Below are positions 25,763-38,300 of a stretch of 64,000 nt of DNA, piece after piece; positions within the stretch are counted from its first letter, which is position 1, and each line of letters starts with the position of its first letter. The stretch comes from Marchantia polymorpha subsp. ruderalis (Eukaryota; Streptophyta; Marchantiopsida; Marchantiales; Marchantiaceae). The notes below the pieces were generated by a model. That model did no database searches, had not been told where the DNA came from, and saw nothing but the letters and a program-made list of their open reading frames with translations. Where the stretch lies: NCBI GenBank assembly GCA_037833965.1, contig AP031352.1, positions 5,560,501 through 5,624,500 on the forward strand, in the 5' to 3' direction. Both the position numbers and the translations under genes were made by a program.

Positions 25763-28700
25763 CAACAAAGCCAGTACTATCATCTCATTCATATACTTGC
25801 TTTTCGAATCTATAAAATTAAATGAGCTTTGTCTTGATGAGATACATTAACAGATTATGAAGTAAATTCAGCTTCTCCACTGGAGTATATATTTCAAACC
25901 AGATTTAATCACTTAATTATTCTAATTTTTTATGAAGTTGTAGGTCAAACCTCTCACACACTGCATCCATTTATTGCAAATAATTACTGTGTACTATATC
26001 TATAAAATCAACAATAAAACTTTAATTTATTCATATATTGTAATAATTTTTAAATGTCCTGGGGTTCATTTGTTTTGGAGTTTGTGGTCCTTTCATATTT
26101 AATGTTCATGTCAAGAAACTCTATAATAAATTTCGGACATTCGTAACATCACTGTTTGATATAAGAATTAAAGAATATATATATTTTCTGATTTTTTTTT
26201 TAGATATGAAAAACCTTGTAACTGGCATTTGCGTCATCTTCAGTTTATTACTGTAATTATATTTTATTGGTGAATTGTTCATGACAGGCTCATCAAAAGA
26301 TATCGTTAGTATTAAAAAATGTTTTTCTTGAACTAGCCAGGACCGTTCCTTTTTCTTCGTGTGTTTTACTATAGCACTATGTTTGTTTGAAGAAAAAGAC
26401 AAATGATAGAAAAATATTCAAAAATCATGGATCAGGTTATTGAGCATGAATCGAAAATGCCTTCAACCAACTTATCAAAGTTTCGATTTTGGGACAAATA
26501 AACTTCCACAATGGAAAAGAAGCTTCCAAACAGTCATTAACATCAACTCTGACCCTTCAATATCGTTTCAAAAACGCTGAACGCATCTTCAATTCACAAA
26601 ACGTTTATAAGACACTTATTCCAGCTTCGGTTTTACAAGAGGAAGTTTTGTTAATTTTTCTTAAAGATGGGCCTTTTCATCAGTTGTGAATCTTGATGTA
26701 TTTACATCGTGTAATAATCACATTCTTCGATCCGAGCATTTCTCAGCCTCTTCAACCAATGATATTACCACATTCATTTCTTGTGCGAATAAAATCAATC
26801 TTTGTACTTCGAAATTAAAGATAATACTATGTTTATTTGTTTGCTAATATTACTAAAAGATATTATTTTGGATGTAATATTGACATTTTTATGCTATAAA
26901 ACCGCCAAATTTGAAAATATTAAACGCGAAGATATTATGTACAAGAATGCATAACTTTCACATATCCTATTTCAGCTCTAAAGTTTCTATATAAAATGGA
27001 TACAAGAATGATTTTCTTACCGTATTCTGTATGTTGAGAGCCATTTCCACGAAAACATTCTGAAGAATTTCCATCCGATGCAAATTTAGATATCTCGATG
27101 ACATCTATATTTAATGCTAACTTAATAAGAGCTAATTATTCACTTTCAACATGATTTAGATAATATAAAAATTTAACGGTATTTCAAGATAGATTTGGCT
27201 GATTTTCTTTCATTTTGCTACAATTATGAGGATTTTGATTAAATTTCATTTTCATACATGCTGTTCAACGGAAAATTTGTCTTATAAGACTTTAGAAATT
27301 AGGTTGTATCTGTTTCATTAGAAATTAGAGTTATGAAAACTCTTTAGAGAACTGTTAATAAAATACGCGTTTGCCAATTGTGTATTAAACTAATGTGAAA
27401 CTTGTGTTTTTCGATGAAAAATATGTTTTCAATGTAGGGTACTTAAGCCAAGTCTAAATTAAAATCAGAAGATAGTGACTTGGTATAGAGACCACTCAAC
27501 CCCTTCATCGTATAGATACTGTAATCAGTGTCAGAGGGATGGAGATCCAAAACCTCTAAATGAACACAATGTGAAAGACACTAGTTAAGAAATTGTATAT
27601 AGAGTGATCTAGTTCATGGACCGAAAACAGAAGGATAGGATTTCCTTCATTGAAAGTCCCTCATCTCAATTGCTTTGTTTCTGCCCCTTGTTACGCAATC
27701 CACATCCACTGAGTGCAGCCGGAAGCTCAGGAATCCGGTAGCGGCCCCAGAAGTCTGCATCTTTCTTGCAGTTTCAGCTCCGGTGTTCAAGGAGTGAGGG
27801 CTAAGGAAAGATTGTTTAGCATGTTCAATTTCGAACTGAAGGTGTAAAAGTATTGGAATATAAGTTTAGATAGAATAAACCCCCAAAAAATGCCTGTGGT
27901 TGTGAAGCTGGCGAATGATTGTCCAGGTGTTATAGGGAATTTGAGAAGAGACCATAGCTGATGTACATATCATGTTACAAGACTATCAACACCAAAAGGT
28001 GTTTCTTATATCGTTCCAATGATTGTAAAAAATATTCTGCGGTGGTGCAATTAAAGATATCAAGTGGATAGTAATGCTTTTCGATCGTCGATTGATCCAT
28101 GCAAAAGCCTAAAATAAGATGGTCCTTGCTGCACTTCAAAAGAAGAGGAAACGATTCCGTCACTGGGTCAATATATCTCACATCACAGAACATAGAAATG
28201 CCGTAAAGTTGTACGGTGAAAGGCAGGTCCGGCTCTCCTCACTCCGATAAAAGTTTTCATACATTCTGTTAATTGGGTACAAAAATCAGGTCCTGAATAA
28301 TCTTGAGTCTCTTATTTCTGGACTTAGATATTTCCGTAATTAGTGTGAGTGTTGAATTGTGTTCATCACAAGAATATCCTACCTGAAGGTAATATACTCA
28401 TATCATTCGACACAAGGATCTTCACTCTACCAAGTCTCTGAAAAATTATTGCAAGTGTTAAATTGCAAAACACGAACTTCCGCAAAATGTTTTTAAAGTT
28501 GAGAAAAGCGCTTGATATTAATTTTAAACTGAGAAGAAGTGGCATTAAAATAATAATCAATGGCGCGAGCTCAACTGGCTCAAGATCACCCCCTTGGAAG
28601 AAACCAAGTATGCAAGCATAGAAATGCAGCTACAAGTATTGAACTTAAGACCTCCCAGGGATGAGCAATTACTGAAACAATTGCGCTTCATTATGAGGTC

Positions 28701-28982
28701 TGTCATGAGAGGACAGCAAGGGTTAACGGAAGTAACCTTAACCTTTAGACACCTCGCACCCCCAATATTTCCTATTCCTGCTTAGTGCGCAGAAAAAATA
28801 AGTGTGCATCAAGGAGGTGCACACTAACTCTCAACTGCTGCAACTATTTACTGTGCTGCAAACTAAATGAGGAAGAGGACCATTTGTTACATCAATCAAA
28901 GCATAAGGATAGCACGTGAGGATAGGTCGACATAGCTCTTGATTCAGCTGAAAGACCTTGGAACTAGATATTTTCGTCGACA

Positions 28983-29015
28983 AGGCATAGTGGCTATCAT
29001 ATGTCCACTATGCCT
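28983..29015. repeat. Perfect hairpin, 11-bp arms
   Basis: AGGCATAGTGG (28983-28993) pairs exactly with CCACTATGCCT (29005-29015) across 11 bases. Confidence 0.93.
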
Positions 29016-29643
29016 AGTAAACGATCAAATTACAATAGCATGCTTGATGATAGCTGGGCTGGCACAAGAACTGCCGTCTGAAAAATGATAGTTCTATACA
29101 ACACATGAAACAGCCAACACAAAGGACCTCAGATTTAATTTGGATTTCAATGAAACGATGGCTTCACGCAGCTTTATCTCTTCTTGCCTGTGATCCTCGA
29201 TACTTGTTCCTAGTGGTCTGAAAGTGTTTCTTAAGAGAGAGAAAAAGCATACAAAAGCTCAGAGCCACGATCTTCTGTCTGTGGCTTGCAGATCTCAATT
29301 CTGTCATGATATAATAGGGAATAGTAAAGACATACGAAGTCTACGAAACTCCTCACATCGTTCACATTGAACGTACAGACAGAAGCACAGTCGTGAACAT
29401 GAATCTAATCAATGTCATCTATTGTGTGCGAAAGGTTTTGCGAATTGCGATCCAGCATGTGGCAAAGAAAAAGAAGAGGATTCAGTAGATGCAAACCACA
29501 GTTTTCTTAGGAACGAGATCTTTACATGCATGGTGTGTTTTTTCTTTGCCTGCACGGATTATACAATGTTGGGGATCACGCCTTTCTGTCGATAGACCTT
29601 GAAATCAGTCCCTTGTACCTCCAATTGCTCAGCAGCCGAGAGA

Positions 29644-29664
29644 TCTGAAGCATCATGCTTCAGA
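29644..29664. repeat. 21-base near-perfect palindrome
   Basis: TCTGAAGCAT and ATGCTTCAGA flank a single C. The geometry matches the hairpins at 1678-1745, with a one-base C centre. Confidence 0.92.
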
Positions 29665-32600
29665 ACTGCTTCAACCCAAACTTCCCTAATTAGAACAAGC
29701 CATGCTTATTACGTGTTGCAGCATTCAGATCTTCCAACACAACAAGGATTTCAGATTTGGCAAAAATTGACAATTTCCTCCATAACTTGCCCTACTGACT
29801 TGAAATGTGCATTATAGTAGAGCAGGACATGGTCGACACTAAGAACAATATACCGACTGTGCCTTCCGTAGTTGGAAAGATCGCCACCTAGTCCCTGACC
29901 ATTCCGACTCGGAGTCCTGAGCTAGTGAAGTAGCGAACGGATAACACCGAAGTTGGCTAATATTCGCAATCCAGAATTTATGAAAACTTGAGGTGGTAAG
30001 CCTTGAGATAGATGATGATAGAAAAGACGCAAGTACATTTCGGGCTGTCTGTAAGATCATATCAAAGTTTATGAAACAATCCGTGCGGAATTTCATTGGG
30101 TACAAATCAGATGGGTTCAAATCATTTAATCTTAGTAAATTGATGTATGATGTGGAAACAAAGAGCCAGCAACCCAAGTGGCTCAGTGAGTTTGTTACTC
30201 AATTGGCTTGAGGTAAATATCAATGAAATCTCTCTTTCAATTTCCATTCGTCTTTTGCTGTAGTTAAGAGAAAATATTCTAGAACATGCTCAAGGTCCGA
30301 TGCTTATTTCATGGAATTGTACAGTATATGTTTTCAAACTAACACCCAACCCATATATAAATTGCAATAACTTCATCGAGAGGGTACACTGATTTAGAAC
30401 AAAATTAAATTCTAAGGGTGGATGTTTGGGAACGAGGAGATAAAGTGACTTTGAGGGAGGACTGTCGTGAGATGAATGGCTAGACTCCCAAGCGAGCCGA
30501 TTGATCACCCATGGACAAAAGCATACGCTCCCTAACAGCATTAACGACACGACTCCGAACGAAACATCTAACGACTTTGCGTAAGGATCTGATACGAGAT
30601 TCTTGCATGGTCGTATCGCAGGGCATATAAGTGCATAAAAGCATAAAACCTTCGAGAATTCGCGACTGTCGCGTTCTGATCGGATTGATATTCGTATATC
30701 CTACTCTTCTGAATCCTGATTCAAAGTGCTTGTAACGAGTGACGCAAACCAGCTTTAACGAAAGCTTTGGAGCCTAGCAACCCTCCATCGTACGTGGTTG
30801 GATTCAGCCATGGACGACTTGTTTGCCGGGGTCTTCCCATCGATTTTGCAATATCTCTTCTCGTCTCCAATACTGCTTTGACGAACACATGTCTATGTAA
30901 GAGTCGTGCCTTTTCGACTGACAGAATCTGCCGTGCAGCTCTTTTCAATTTGACTCCAAGTTTCTGATTTCAGACGTCCTCTGTGTGGTTCTAGACCCCA
31001 TAGCGTGACCTATTGGATACCTTGTGTGGAAAACTGCTGCAGTTACTTTGTAGATCCCAGAGCACATAGCTAGGGGCACTCGAGTCACATCGAGTCATGA
31101 TTTCCTCATCCTGCACCTTCTTGCCGTCCCTTTTGCAAACTCATGTGTGACATAATGGCATGCTCCTCCAGATCACAGATCTGGACTTGGACCCGATTTG
31201 GTTCAGGGCTTCAAGTTTCCATAGTTTCTCTTTTTCCTGGGCTTTCCATCGTCGGTCGACCGTTTGGGTACTTCCTGCTTATCTGCACATTCATTATATC
31301 TTACCATCTGCACAAAGTGATTTTGTGCATGATCGGTTGAAAATTGGTGCGGTGGATGAGTTTTTATCCGGGCTTTCCTTTACGTGTCAACCACACAATG
31401 GGTCGATGGATTGTCCCTACCACATTCGCTCTGCAACGCATCATGTCCTTCTCTTCACAACGAAGATCGTTCGTCAGCCTATCGATGTTCTGCTTACTCC
31501 TCAGGCCTTCACAGCGCTACTCTAGACTGAAGAATGTAGTCCTGCTTTTCATTTTTCTTATAACAGTATTCAAATCAATCCACTCTATATATATAAATAT
31601 ATATATATGAATGATTTGTACTACTTTACTCGACGCATGTGTATCATGGATTCAAACAGTCGATTGGAAAAGTAAAAGAGAAACGTGGAATGAACTTTCA
31701 TGAACCGTGAAAGTGGATCTCGAGAATACGGCGAGGCTGAAGAGAACGCAAGTGTAAAGGAAAGAGAGAATGCTACGTCATTTTGTGAAACAGTCTACGG
31801 ACATGCATCCTGCACGCAAATGACTCACTACTCATGAACGGTTTCCAATAAACTTCACCAATCGCAATGGCTACATGTAGGGAATTGCAATGATAATATG
31901 TATAGTTATGTAATACGGTGACAGCTCAATGAAAGTTTCAAAAAGACAGGGAAAGTTATATGAAGATACTTGAAGCGATATGATAAAGTACTGTTTCACT
32001 CTTATTGTCTACCAGGTGCAATGGATATATATAGTGTAGAGTGACAAAAGTGAAGTTTTGATTTCTCTATCTTTTAACGTAGAGAATTCATAAAAAATAT
32101 GGCACAACACTAGAATCATGATCAGACCAATCAAAAGGTCTTACGTATATTCCTTGAACCAAAACTTTTCCATAAATGGATGTCAATGTTTTTCCAAAGA
32201 ATGCTTAACCTCATTGTCAACTGAAACACTGTGGAACACATCCCACTGTCATATTTACTTATTTCTGATGTACTATATACAAAAAAGTCAAGAGACATAT
32301 GTTATTTTTGGTTTTTGAAAAATAGTAAAATATCAACGCAATTATGGGAAGTTAATTCTCATATATATATATAATTTAATATGAAATGGCCAAAAGAATC
32401 AGTTATTTATGAAATAGATTTGAGATAGAATAGGATAAATAAAATATTTATCCAAAATCTGCGCTATTCACGAAGACTTTTCTTATTAGATAGCGATTTC
32501 TATTAATAATTTGATACACATAAGGGTAAATTTTTTAAAAAAACTAGCAATATTTGATTTATCTATTATCCTTTATATACGATTGAATCTCTGATTTGTG

Positions 32601-34603
32601 CAGATCATAAACTTATTGTTAAAGTCAAATAATCATGTGCATGTCATTAATATATTTCATTTGGATCTATAAATATACTCAGATCTATTCTTTATAGTAT
32701 ACAAAATATGATGTTTAAATAAAATTTAGTTATTTCTATCCTTGTAGCATTGAAAAATATCTTTCTAAAAGATACACTACGATAGCCAATAAGTTATCAC
32801 AAAAAATCTGACAGCATTACACCTGAAGAGTTACGATGCAACACCATCTCAACTATATTTATTACTATTATTGATTCCGAATATAGTTTCAACTCATAAT
32901 ATATAAACTAAATATATAACTCATATGGTTTTGGAGCTCTAACTTGCAATAAAATGTATGTGACTATAAGATAGAATGTCTTGAAATAAAATTCTCATTC
33001 TATTATCAAACTTGTAAAATTAAATGACAAAAATAAAATCGTATGTGCTCATGTATTTCAAATATTATAAATTTTATCCAAATATAATTTTAAGTATATA
33101 TTAAGATTAGAAAATTATTCTCTTGTATTTACTTGTAACTTATGAAACTGATAGTATATGAAAATAATTAGCACATACAACATGAATATTTGGCAAGTTA
33201 TGAAATTATTCTTTTTCGTGTAAAAATTCTAACATCTAAATTTTGATATTCTGACAGCTTATACACATGCCTCATAATAAAGCCATACAACATAATTACG
33301 AAAATAATATCAAAGCAAAAGAAATGCAAACACCTTTTTCCCAGCTTTAACGTAAATACGTAACCATATATATTTTTAGTTATGATTTGAAAATTTCTAT
33401 AGCTTTGAGCGTGCTTTCTATTTCTATCTTATATAACCTTGGGTTGGAACATTTTAAAACACTAAAACACAAGATATGTGGAGAAAATCTATTGTCTCCT
33501 TGTTTGTATGAAATAGTAAATCATAAAAATTGGTATAAATTTTGTTGTTAACAATGCACTACAACAGATAAAATATATCTTTAATTGTGTTTTATCAAAG
33601 AGAAAACAATTATGGCACAAAGAAAAATTTTGGAAGATGTAATAGTTAAGAACTTGAAAGTGAAATGATGCAAAATATGAAAAACGTTCATGTACAAGGT
33701 TTTGTGGTCATGGAATTTTGTATGTGTTCCAATAGCATATTTCTAGATATCTCAAATTTTTTTAAAGAAATGAAACATGAAATTGTTAATCATATACGTG
33801 TGTGATCTGTAATTTAAGAAAAATTTTAATGCATTATAGTCCAAAATTTGTTCCAAAAAAAATTTAGTTACTTTACATAGCTGCAGGATAATTTCTACTT
33901 ATCTATCTAGTTCATTCCATTTTAGAGCGTTTTCATCATTTGTATTGCTCTATATTTTAGAAGCATTAAACATACATTAGCTACAAATCAAACTTGCAAA
34001 TGAATTTCTCTCAAAACAAGTATAGCCGAAGGTGATATATGATAAAAGATTCTGTTATATTATATAATTTATGCTCCATACACATGATTCTATATTAGAA
34101 ATGGTTTAAGATGCATTTAAATTGCTCATACTTAGACTAATACAATATAAATATGTATCACTCATCATGAACAAAATTCAGATTTTCTTAAATGACTGAT
34201 ATATTTATCTTGAATAATCATCTGCATTAAATTTCTGAATCAAACAACCATGAAAATTCCATGTCAAATCCTTCATAAAAACATTCCTTTTATTCAAGTA
34301 TATTGCTATCTTTCACATGCTCAAGTACGAACTTGTTGATGCTTAAGATAAACATCGCATATTGACCAAAAAAAATTTTCACTCGCGAATGTCGTTGAGG
34401 GAAGGTTTATCATTATTCATATGTTATAAGGACATTTTTAAATAAAAATGAAAAAATGTGAAGAAAAAGGTCATCACATTGAATTAGTAAAGCTCTAGCA
34501 AAATTGATAGGAAACTGAACTAACCTAATGTTCATTTGATGTTATCAAAAGGTAAAAATTGCCTCTCATTACTTATGATAAATAATTTAGGGAACGGCTA
34601 TCG

Positions 34604-35399
34604 CTCACTTTAGGCAAATACTCCCTCAGCATACTATACTAGGGTAAGGGATAATTAGCCAACTTAGCCAAGTATGTGTTATCAGTTTAGGTTAGATTTT
34701 CACCAAGAACCGGAAGCTATTGTAGTCAGAGTAGCCTTTCGGACTCAGACTATTGTCACTAGAAGCCCATCACTACAGAGCCAGTCTATGACTCTAGTAG
34801 GGTCATTATTCTAGCCGAAAACTCAAGCAAACTCGGAGCTCGTGCCCATGAGAATAGATCCAAGAGCTGTTTTCTACGCAGGAAATGAATATGCAAGTTT
34901 GTATTCGATTGGCTTTCCATTCTCTAAAAAACATTTGACCACTTCATGAAGCGTTTCATCTCCACCGACTTCAATGACGGCCGCGGCTCCGTCTCAGATG
35001 GCCTCCCGCGCAAGCTGAGTGGCATGTTGAGGACTTGCAATGAGTTTTTTCAAAATATACCAATTGTTGCCCATGCAAGCTGTCAATTTGGGAATCACCT
35101 TCTTCCATTAATCCCCCGATCTTCAATTGGCAGCGTTCGGGTCGACTATGAAGACATAATTTTGGTTTCGGATGGTCTCGTGTGACGGAGTTTTCATCAG
35201 CATCACAGAATGCAAAGACAAAAATCTCGGAGCTTCTACTTTCCAGAGACAGACAATTACTCGGTTACAAGCCTTCCGGACTTGTATTATTATCACCGGC
35301 AAGGGTCCGATACAAAATTTGTCCGACCATTTTGCTGACTTGGCTAATTATCCCTCATCCTAATATAATAGGGTGAAGTAAAATTAGCCTAAAGTGAGA
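34604..35399. mobile_element. Non-autonomous element bounded by terminal inverted repeats
   Basis: CTCACTTTAGGC at 34604-34615 is mirrored exactly at 35388-35399. The similarity continues inward: AGGGATAATTAGCCAA at 34647-34662 is the exact reverse complement of 35340-35355, with about 30 bases of weaker similarity between. The terminal repeats are therefore about 60 bases long. The interior is more GC-rich than the AT-rich flanks and contains a decayed gene fragment. No transposase frame is present. I could not identify a convincing target-site duplication, so the superfamily is not assigned. A Pack-type element that captured a host gene piece is the simplest reading. Confidence 0.65.
34890..35172 (-). 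pseudogene. Fragment of sphingoid long-chain-base kinase (DAGK/sphingosine kinase fold)
   Basis: Read on the minus strand, the fragment gives NYVFIVDPNAAN, a stop, RSGD, a stop, WKKVIPKL, then ASPQHATQLAREAI, a stop, DGAAAVIEVGGDETLHEVV. This follows the order of the catalytic domain of plant mitochondrial LCB kinase 2 and relatives: the VNPxGANGRTG start, the SGP/HAxxIxREAI helix, and the GGDGTLHEVVNG nucleotide-binding motif. The hallmark GGDGT reads GGDET here. Three in-frame stops (TGA, TAA, TGA) interrupt it. The third sits where the family has Arg and may be CGA decayed to TGA. Only the N-terminal third of the catalytic domain is present. No introns are seen within it, and it lies wholly inside the inverted-repeat element, so it was probably captured and is not functional. 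Confidence 0.8.
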
Positions 35400-38300
35400 A
35401 ATGAAATCGTCGCTCCCATAAATTAGTAAGTATCTATGCACTAAAATTCATATTTTTAATTACTAACATGAACAAGAAGTTTATGTCAAATTCATGTAAG
35501 ATAATATGAAATCTATGAAGTGAATTCACAAGTTTAACAATAACTAACAACTATGATATTTTCTTTGATGATTTATTTGAAACGTACATATCATATTTAT
35601 GAAAAATATATCAAAATCTTTGAAGTAAATTTCTAAGTTCATCAAATTCTAAATTGTAGTATTTTTTTGAATAAAAAATATGATATGTTTGTTTGACTCA
35701 AAATCATGACTCTTTTGTTTGATGGTTTATTAGACAATGTTAAATATTTTTTATGGTGGCTATGGATAAAATCTTAAGAAAAACACGTTCACAAGTGAGA
35801 TGTTTTTGTAGTTGTTGTTGGTGGATGGAATATTTGGAGATATATATTCCAGTAATGTATCTCTCAATCAATTACAAAATGTACTATAATACATCAATAG
35901 AAGCAACAAAGAACAAAGCAATCTACGTAATTGAATAGATGTATCACTAAAATGAGATTAAGCATATTGTTGTCAATCTTGAGTTTGATAATCAGAATGC
36001 ACTACATCTTGCAGCAAATTAAATTGGAAATGCAGATGGATATTAGAAAATCATTTTATCAAGAATAAAACTTCATACAAAAAATTGAAACTGTCAAAAT
36101 TTACTAGAAATATAATTTAATTGATATTGATGTATTGAATAAAGTGAATATTTTGTAAAGTCTCAAAAAAACATCAAAACTCTTGCAGTTTGTGCATAAG
36201 GAGCAAAAGTAGTTTAGAAGAAAAACCTGTTATCTCTACATATAAATTTTATTCTATTTTGGTTTGTATACGGTTTAATATCAATTAATTTAATAATAAA
36301 TCTATGTTAGGCCTTTTTTGTAAAATTTTAAATTAAATAAATCATATCAATTTTAGCATTACATATCTCAAGACATGAATCAGGAGTTTTTTGGCACGAA
36401 TTAATTCAGCTTAGTTTTGTTCAAAAATTATTATTAAAATTAATAAAATAATCTTTATTATGAATTCTTTTTGCTATTAGAGATACTTATTTAGGGTTTT
36501 TCAATAAAATATTCATGTTTCTATGCACTATAAAGATGAATCACTTTTTAGTAAACCAACTTTATTACATAGTTTTGCTTGCATAAAGTTAAAATTTTAT
36601 TTTATATTGTGAACTATTTTAAAGCAAGTATATGGTATTAGTGATAAATATTATAATCAAGTTGTAAGTTATTGTAAAATTTTTTAGAAAAATTATATGT
36701 AAGGATTTGTTATATATGATTAAAATCCTTTAAAATTCTTATCTTAGAACATTCATGAGTTGCTCGTAAATTTTTCCTATTTAAGAATTAAAAACATATC
36801 GTTATCACATTACATATCTTAACATCTTCTTCCAACTTTAAACAGTAATTTTAATAAATGTGTAGAAGTTATTTGCTGAAGTATTACTACAGAAAAGTTT
36901 CCAAATAATATATTTTACGAAAAAGAATTTAGTATTAACGTACTATATTAAATTCATATTCAAAATTTATCACACCTATTTGCTCTCTCATTTTCAACAA
37001 ATATGTACATGAAAGCATAGTGTCAGATCATCATTTCAAAGTGAATGTACAATACCTTTTTTTCTTCATTATTGTATTATACTCGTCACAATAAAGGTTA
37101 GCATATGAAGTATATATGATCTATCATTATTTTTTTCATTAAATTACATTAGTCACTAACATTATTTCAACTTTTAAGTTATGTATTGATGTTATTATAG
37201 TCTCTTTATGAAAAGTATTTAATAAATTTTTTTAATGCTTGTAGAAATTTTGGCTATTATATTATAAGCATATCATCAAATAATGAAATAACATCATATT
37301 TTGAAGATACATCTAGTATTATGAAAACTAAGAAGTTTTTTTAACCTCTTGGGTCTAATAAAGTAAAAGAAATTGCCATTTGTTAATATTGGGAGCCAGT
37401 TACATGTTTGATTACATTATTTGTATTATTGAACTATTTGTACATGAAAAACTAAAGTAGCTAATGAAATTAGATTGAATTATTAGGACTTCCGTGAAGT
37501 TATTTACTATTTCATTTATTAGAACTGTGAAACCTATATCTTGTGCTCTCTACCTATGGCTAGTTGATCTTTGCCCAAAGCCATACTTAGCTCAAACATG
37601 TCAAATTCTTTCACACTTGGTGCAAAGTTCACCACAGTAAATATGCCATAAAGATATTGATTTGATGAAGTACATTTCAAATTTGTTCCAAATTTGTTTT
37701 AAGAGATCTTTGTTAAATTTGAAAGTTTTATGCATATAAAGAAACATTTGAAAATGCATGAAAAGATTAAAATAAATTTGGTCTAAATTAGATATGATAT
37801 CAATAAAAGAATTTGAATCAATTGACTACATTTTTATATTTTTTTTAAGGCAAATCTTCAAATTAATAAGTGTTTTGAATGATTACTTGAAGGTTGTTAG
37901 AGTTTTGAAATATCAGTTATAATTTCAAAGTAACAAATTTTTATAATTTAAGTTGATTGCATCAACATAATTTTGAATACAAGGTTGTTATCAAATCAAA
38001 TTTGGTGTATATAAATTTTTAAATTGAAAAAATAAGAAGAAAATTAAATTTAAAGTCTACATACCATTTGAAAAATTTTAGATTCAATATAAAGAGTGAT
38101 TTAAAATATTTGATATCTTTTACATAAACTAATAATTAACTTTTTTGAAATAGAAAATACATAAATTTAAAATAAATCAAATATTTTCTTATATTATTTT
38201 TCATGAAATTGAAGAAAAAAAATTTATAAAAAAATTTATAAATTTGAATTTTGAAGATTTTAATATTAAAAATCTGAAAAAATGAATACTTAAAAATGAT

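Larger units (their letters stand above)
12917..34603. other. Long gene-poor region
   Basis: No gene could be assembled with confidence. Moderately GC-rich parts (13-15.2, 16.5-17.4, 18-23.9 and 27.5-31.6 kb) have many short open frames on both strands without recognised domains. 24-27.5 kb and 31.9-34.6 kb are AT-rich and nearly empty. Exon-like fragments on the minus strand at 27650-28450 and the plus strand at 29993-30211 could be remnants of a gene. Microsatellites, hairpins, an ACGT cluster and one orphan open frame are listed separately. Confidence 0.5.

Noticed and set aside
28561..28785. Plus-strand open frame with a Pro-rich end
   Set aside because: Suspected transposon relic, but no protein motif could be named.
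29993..30211. 72-codon plus-strand open frame ending in EFVTQLA
   Set aside because: Coding-like but starts at a non-ATG codon directly after a stop, with no acceptor and no recognised family.
31160..31525. 121-codon plus-strand open frame
   Set aside because: The opposite strand is similarly open, and no retrotransposon or host motif is visible.
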